Positions 58,273-64,000 of a DNA stretch of 64,000 nt are shown in pieces; the stretch's first letter is position 1; each line of letters starts with the position of its first letter. The position numbers and the translations under genes were made by a program. This DNA is from Hofstenia miamia (Eukaryota; Xenacoelomorpha; Acoela; Hofsteniidae). Under the pieces are notes generated by a model. It saw only the letters and a list, made by a program, of their open reading frames with translations, was not told the origin of the DNA and ran no database searches. The stretch covers positions 252,339 through 316,338 of the forward strand of contig CABFPE010000534.1 in the NCBI GenBank assembly GCA_900660155.1, given 5' to 3'.

Positions 58273-60876
58273 CAATGGCGGATTTAAGGGGGGACTATGG
58301 GACTGCAGTCCCCCCCCATGAGAAAGCAAAATGGAGTGTAGCTATTAGGTTAATATGTGCAACCTTAGGAAAAATGTTGGAAAATTCCAAATTATTCCCA
58401 AATTTTTACATTTCAGTTGCAAATCGATCCAAAAGTTTGGCATTTTTTCAAATTTTCCTGAAATTTACCAAACCTTTTCAATTTTTCTTCAAATAATCCT
58501 ACAAATTTATAAGAATGCATCAAACATATTGGCCAATCCAATATNATTTCTGAAATTTTAAACACTATTTTGCATTAATTGTTCAATTACTCATTTTAAA
58601 TTTTAGTCTTATTAGGGATTCACAATCTCCCTCATTTTAATGTTTTGTTTTACAAGGTAGAATTTTTGGTCCTACGCCTGTAATAATGCAACTTTATTCC
58701 TACTTTAATAATCAGCTAAGATTACTCAATTCTTAAATTACTGATTTGCTAATAATCCTGAGATTCAAAATTCAGTAAAATTGTTACTCTATTCATTAAT
58801 GTCTTTTTTCTATTCAGATTTCACAAAACAATTATGGTCGCAGAGTCCTGAGGNGTCTATAATAAAAATCTACAGGGCGTAGTTACCTTTTAGGAGAAAT
58901 TTAAAAAAATCCTCACTTTTTTAAAAATAACCGAATCCAAAAAATGCCTATAGGCTATTTTAGTACCCCCAGATGCTTCTAGCTGGCACGTCGCTGATTT
59001 TGATTTCCATCAGCACCTAATGAAGTCAACACAATTTGTACACTTGTCAATNNNNNNNNNNNNNNNNNNNNNGCTGGCACGTTCGCTGATTTTGATTTCC
59101 ATCAGCACCTAATGAAGTCAACACAATTTGTACATTTGTCAATTTATAAGTAATAATTACATTAGTGACATAACATTTCAGATGTTCTGTACACCCAGGG
59201 CACTTGCTAGATGTCCTGTAGAATCGTTANAATCGATCCAAAAGTTTGGCATTTTTTCAAATTTTCCTGAAATTTGCCAAACCTTTTCAATTTTTCTTCA
59301 AATAATCCTACAAATTTATAAGAATGCATCAAACATATTGGCCAATCCAATATGCATTTCATCTAACATCGACTAAAATTTAGTATTCAATATATTATAC
59401 AAGCTGTCAACTGCTTCCACAGAATACATAAATGTTAATTTAGACACATTGTTGTTCAATAATGTGTTCACGGCGGGATGGCTGGGGGCTTGTCTTTTCT
59501 CAAAAATATCACAGGTCTATAATAAAAATCTACAGGGCGTAGTTACCTTTTAGGAGAAATTTAAAAAAATCCTCACTTTTTTAAAAATAACCGAATCCAA
59601 AAAATGCCTATAGGCTATTTTAGTACCCCCAGATGCTTCTAGCTGGCACGTCGCTGATTTTGATTTCCATCAGCACCTAATGAAGTCAACACAATTTGTA
59701 CACTTGTCAATTTATAAGTAATAATTACATTAGTGACATAACATTTCAGATGTTCTGTACACCCAAGGCACTTGCTCAATGTCCTGTAGAATCGTTAAGA
59801 TTCAATTCTACTACGCATCTCAGCAGCAATCAATCATCATCCAACCACCATGACATGGGTTGTCTTTTGTCATCATTGTTTTCATTCATTGACATTTCTT
59901 GAGAACTGTGTTAAGAGAAACATGGAAAAGTATATCAATATTCTGAATGAAAACTGGGATCTAGTCAAATGGGACTTCTGAAGTTCCCCCTTACCTGCTA
60001 ATTTTTTTTTGAACATTTATTAAATTATCTATATCACATATTTCAAATGATGCTCTAAATGTCTTCACAATAATATTGATTTTCATAAATATTTAAATTT
60101 AACGTTTTTCTACCAAGTTTTTAAACATTTCTGAAATTTTAAANTCCCTCATTTTAATGTTTTGTTTTACAAGGTAGAATTTTTGGTCCTACGCCTGTAA
60201 TAATGCAACTTTATTCCTACTTTAATAATCAGCTAAGATTACTCAATTCTTAAATTACTGATTTGCTAATAATCCTGAGATTCAAAATTCAGTAAAATTG
60301 TTTGTCCATTCATTAATGTCTTTTTCTATTCAGATTTCACAAAACAATTATGGTGGCATAGTTAATAGACTCCAGAGGAAATTGCCTCATTACTGATTCC
60401 GATACCGGACCCACGAGACTAGTGGTGGTCGAGGATAACAAACAAGAGACGGTATCAGTACGAGACCGAGACCAACTTTTCAATTTTACCTGAGACTGGG
60501 ACCATTGTGATTTATTATTCGATTTTATGGTACACTTGTTAAACTAGAATATGTATGCAATATCTCCATTCAATATTCTGTTTGATTAATAATGCATATT
60601 ACTAGAACATTTAAATTTAGTACGGGACCAGACATTGGTGTATCTATATATTAGTATAAAATCTGATACATTAGACAAATTAACGTATTTCTAAGTGAAT
60701 TCGAAGAAACTCAAACTTCGTAGTTGAAAGTTTAATCTAGAACATTATCAAGACCCTTAAAATTGAGAAATGTATGAAGAATCAAAATTAAATCTTATCT
60801 TCAATTTAAAAATATTATGCAAAAATCGAGTTTAAGATCTTCAGTACCCCCATCAGAAATTTCTAGATCCGTCCTG
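58273..60876. mobile_element. hAT-type element with scrambled, N-joined interior
   Basis: Left end CAATGGCGGATTTAAGGGGG; right end (reverse complement) CAGGACGGATCTAG. A perfect 8-bp target duplication GTTCCTAC lies at 58265-58272 and 60877-60884. The CAxTGGCGGAT...GGGGG start is a familiar hAT end. The interior contains near-exact duplicated blocks (58422-58544 with 59231-59353; 58855-59051 with 59515-59711) joined at single Ns and a 21-N gap (59052-59072). The apparent 2.6-kb length is therefore inflated by assembly. No transposase is recognised. Confidence 0.8.
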
Positions 60877-60884
60877 GTTCCTAC

Positions 60885-63483
60885 TATGATTTAATTCGAA
60901 TGGGTAGTAAATAAGTGTTTCATTTGCTCATAATTGAAGTTTGTAGAAATATTGCTCATTTTGTTTTATTTGGAACAGTCATTCTTTTTAATACCAAACT
61001 CTAGATATTGGTCAAATTAAAGATTAGATGTGTAAAGTTCTCAGGAATAGTATTGGCGCTATGAGAAAATTTAACTATTTAGGTTAAATCAGGTAAAATT
61101 GAGTTTAGCTTTCATTAACAAAAATGCAAAATTTGAGGTAAGGTATTTTGCTTATTTTTGGCTTTCCTATGTTCCATGCACTGATAACTGTTCTGGTGAA
61201 CCTCATATGTCAAGTTTTTGGCAATCGAAAATTAGTAAATTGTAAATTCTAACATGTTTAATTTTGTTAAGGTTTCATCTTTGGAATTATACAATTGTGT
61301 TGATTTGTATCAATATCATTTCCATTTAATAAAATCATTTATTTTATTCCCAATAATTCATTTTAATATTTTTACCTCAATTGCTGATAATGGTGAAAGT
61401 ATTAACACAGTACATTTAAGAGTTGGAAAAACACGATTTAAACTGACAACTTTTTAAACTTTGAATATGTTTTAAACATGTTCAAAAGACTAAAATGCAT
61501 CATGTCTTAAAGCTCCCAAAAATCTAAATGTAGTTTATCATTTCTTAGATATCATTCTGAATGTACACAAAATAACCATGTTGTGTGAATAACCTCGCCT
61601 GTATCAGGGCTGTTCAATTATTTACATTTTTGTGTTGTTCGGTTATTGATAGTATTGAAAATTCCTGTCGGTGATTTTTACAATCTTCCCTCTATGCAAA
61701 AATACTAATTAAATTCTATCTACAAGTCTGTTCAATATTCGAAACTCGAAATTCCTTAGAAAAAAAGTTATTAATGATTACATTAGGTTGAAGTAGTTAA
61801 TATGACAGAGGGTATAATTTTTGTTTAAACAATTAATGTCTTTTTATATTTGGAAAAGTTTATTGATATAAGTAAATTGAAAATCTTTTTGAAAATGTTA
61901 AATGAAGACCGATAATCGCTGACAAATGCGGCAAACGAGTTAGTGGTAATAATGACGTAAGGAAATCTTTCAAAGTTATGACTGAACTTTCATACGTAAT
62001 AGCTTAATGAATATTACATGAAAACATTTTTAGACTTCGGTTGTGGTCGTTAGTAGTTAAAACTGAATCAAATATTAAATTTAATCGCTCGTATACATTC
62101 TCGCTACAAATCCGTCCTCAGGGATTTTAGTCATTTTATCCCACCTTTTACGTACTTGCCTGACACTTTCTCAAACAACGATAAAGACGCTGATAGAACA
62201 GTTTTAAACATATTTTCATAGCGATACAGCCCTGGTGCATTTTGATTTTTGGGAATAAATTTTCGTTTGTTGCTAAAAATTTACGTTAGCTTTATCCGTA
62301 TTTTTATTAAATTGCATGCATTTGTGCTGCCTTCTAGTCAGCTGTGGTTTGTATTCGATATATATTCGCATGTTAGTGCATCTATAATTTCATAGATTTT
62401 TCTTTATTAATTCAATTAGACATATCACTATTGACTACCTCCAATATTTTATATGGCATGTTTTCAAGTTTTGTCGTGAGTTCATGCCCATGTTTGTCAA
62501 TTTAACTGAGTTATGGCTAAACTACCACAATCAAATGCGGTTCTGAGTGTAATCCGATGTAATAAGATAGTAGTCAATATGCCTGTAGCTCCACTTGTTA
62601 ATGTAATATTTCTTTATATCATTAAAGTATACTGTTGTATATTTAAGATTCGAAAATGTCTTTTCCAATAAATCCACAATTTGGTTTGTTACCAAAAGGC
62701 ATTCAATCTGATTTGAGGTTCTGGAAAAGAGACTGACTACGAATGATCAACTTAACTACAAAAACTATGAGTAATGAATAACATGTACTAAGTGAAACAA
62801 CGCCGCCTACAATGAAAAAAGCGAACCTTGGAAAACTTAATTTTATATTTCTTTTCCGATTCTCGGATAAAATTCACGTTTACTTCTTCCAGCAAATTTC
62901 ACAATTTTGAAATTCAAGGAACCTAAATTACGATTGTAAATGGAACTATTTATTAGTAATTTATTACGAAGTTAGCCTGGAGTTGAATATATTTTTGATA
63001 TTCATTTGTTTAGCACTGAATTGCTTGCTGTTGTAATATATTCCGCATGCTCTCTGATGCCTGCTCCTCTTAATTACATTATTAGTCATAAACGATCGAG
63101 TGTTTAGGATTCAAGGTCTCCATGAAGATGCTCCGCCTGTTCTCTATTATCTCTTAGATTAATTCTTTTTGCATGACGCAGTTAAATTGTTTTAATTTTT
63201 CAATGTGTAAATATTATTTTGTATATTTTATGAATTGTCAATGATCACAACAGATTATCACAAGTTTTGTTAATAATGCATAAATTTCAATCTTTTATTT
63301 CCTATGCAATTCAATGTATACCCATTTTTATCATAAAAAATTTTAATCTTCAGAACATTTTAGATGTTTAAATTGCCAATCAGAGTTGGCACTTGGTTAT
63401 TTTTAAGTGGATAATCACTTTTTTGTTAGTTTTTTTATTGACTTACATTTGTTTAATTGCAAATTTAAATCTAACTTAATTTA
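60885..63483 (+). other. Intergenic DNA, no gene seen
   Basis: T-rich, unique-looking sequence. The longest open frame (67 codons near 61254) has no recognisable product. No transposon ends, RNA gene or conserved protein found. Confidence 0.6.
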
Positions 63484-64000
63484 ATGGGAAAAGAGGACTT
63501 TTTGAATGCTCTTCAGTCCAAGATAATAGACAACACTACGATATCTTTGAGGAAGATGGCGAACGAGATGGATGTGCAGCCCAGTACTGTCCAATTGGCT
63601 GCACAAATGATCGGGGTTACAAATAATTTGTTAGGAACATAAGGCACCGTCTGACTGAGTTTTGAAGTCAAAGAGACTGGTTTGGCGCAAAAAAGTCATA
63701 CAATATGTCAATATTCGTGATAGTACTCTCTGAGAAAAAATTTTCGCCGTAGATGCTGTTGTCACCAGGTGAAATGATCGGTTTCTCCAAAGTCAATAGA
63801 AGTTGTTGGCACATTCCACACAAAGCAACCAGCCCTGATTATGATCCTTGGTGCCGTGGCGTCTGAAGGCAAGAAGATGCCCCTACTTTTTTCAGCCTGG
63901 GAAAAAATGCGGGCTGAGGCCTACTTCAAAATGCTGAGGTACCATGTATTGCCATGTTTGAAAACCCACTATCCAGCAAGCAAATATGTATGGACCCAAG
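63484..64000 (+). pseudogene. Tc1/mariner-superfamily transposase, decayed, cut by window edge
   Basis: Starts MGKEDFLNALQSKIIDNTTI and continues with a helix-turn-helix-like segment (LRKMANEMDVQPSTVQLA). After a stop and frame changes come KIFAVDAVV...NDRFLQSQ (first catalytic Asp, compare FTVDQ...RNDR), then TKQPALIMILGAVASEGKKM and AEAYFKMLRYHVLPCLKTHY, ending KYVWTQ at the edge, where the second catalytic Asp (WTQDGAPSH) should follow outside. This order is typical of mariner relatives with the motif KxPAxVMVLGVVASDGK. At least one stop and two frame changes show it is inactive here. Confidence 0.82.

Noticed and set aside
58245-59902. Several + frames with shared QTFSIFLQIILQIYKNASNI and QFISNNYISDITFQM segments
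   Set aside because: They arise from duplicated, N-joined blocks in a non-coding hAT-type element; some contain undetermined residues.

Overview
This is an AT-rich (roughly 70% A+T) window from an animal nuclear genome. The evidence is spliced GT-AG coding exons, long repeat-laden introns, many small inverted-repeat DNA transposons, decayed LINEs, (AT)n microsatellites and scaffold gaps. I cannot name the species. An invertebrate is most likely, because introns of only 44 and 46 bp sit beside one of about 27.5 kb.

The window is dominated by one gene on the + strand, a calmodulin-binding transcription activator (CAMTA). I read 16 exons from 1127 to 56841. The CG-1 DNA-binding domain is cut by the left edge, so its start lies upstream. 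The rest follows in the canonical CAMTA order: end of CG-1 (exon 1), acidic/Ser-Thr-rich linker (2-5), IPT/TIG domain (5-7), short coiled segment (8), degenerate ankyrin repeats (9-10), Ser-rich linker (11), a conserved regulatory motif (12), then four to five IQ calmodulin-binding motifs (13-16). All splice phases agree. The coding length sums to 2568 nt, that is 855 codons plus a stop, with no internal stop. The exon order and many residues match remembered human CAMTA1/2, but no search was run.

Intron 5 (6196-33728) carries most of the other content. At 17043-17424 on the minus strand there is an ORF with a good 3' splice acceptor, a stop codon and a downstream AATAAA. It looks like the last coding exon of an unidentified nested gene. 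A few other exon-like segments in this intron are weaker and are reported only as leads.

The mobile-element content is rich and mostly non-autonomous. It includes six well-bounded hAT-type elements with 8-bp target duplications plus two weaker ones, a piggyBac-type MITE inside one hAT element, a Harbinger-like fold-back element containing another hAT MITE, a pogo-like MITE, and an internally deleted mariner relative. Decayed Tc1/mariner transposases lie at 38.4, 47.9, 48.8-49.3 and 63.5-64.0 kb, and two LINE reverse-transcriptase remnants lie at 52 and 56 kb. Beyond the CAMTA stop (56842-64000) there is a hAT element with scrambled, single-N-joined duplications that look like assembly artefacts, and a mariner-type transposase running off the right edge. 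I found no CRISPR, operon or virus-like element, and no convincing tRNA or rRNA gene.
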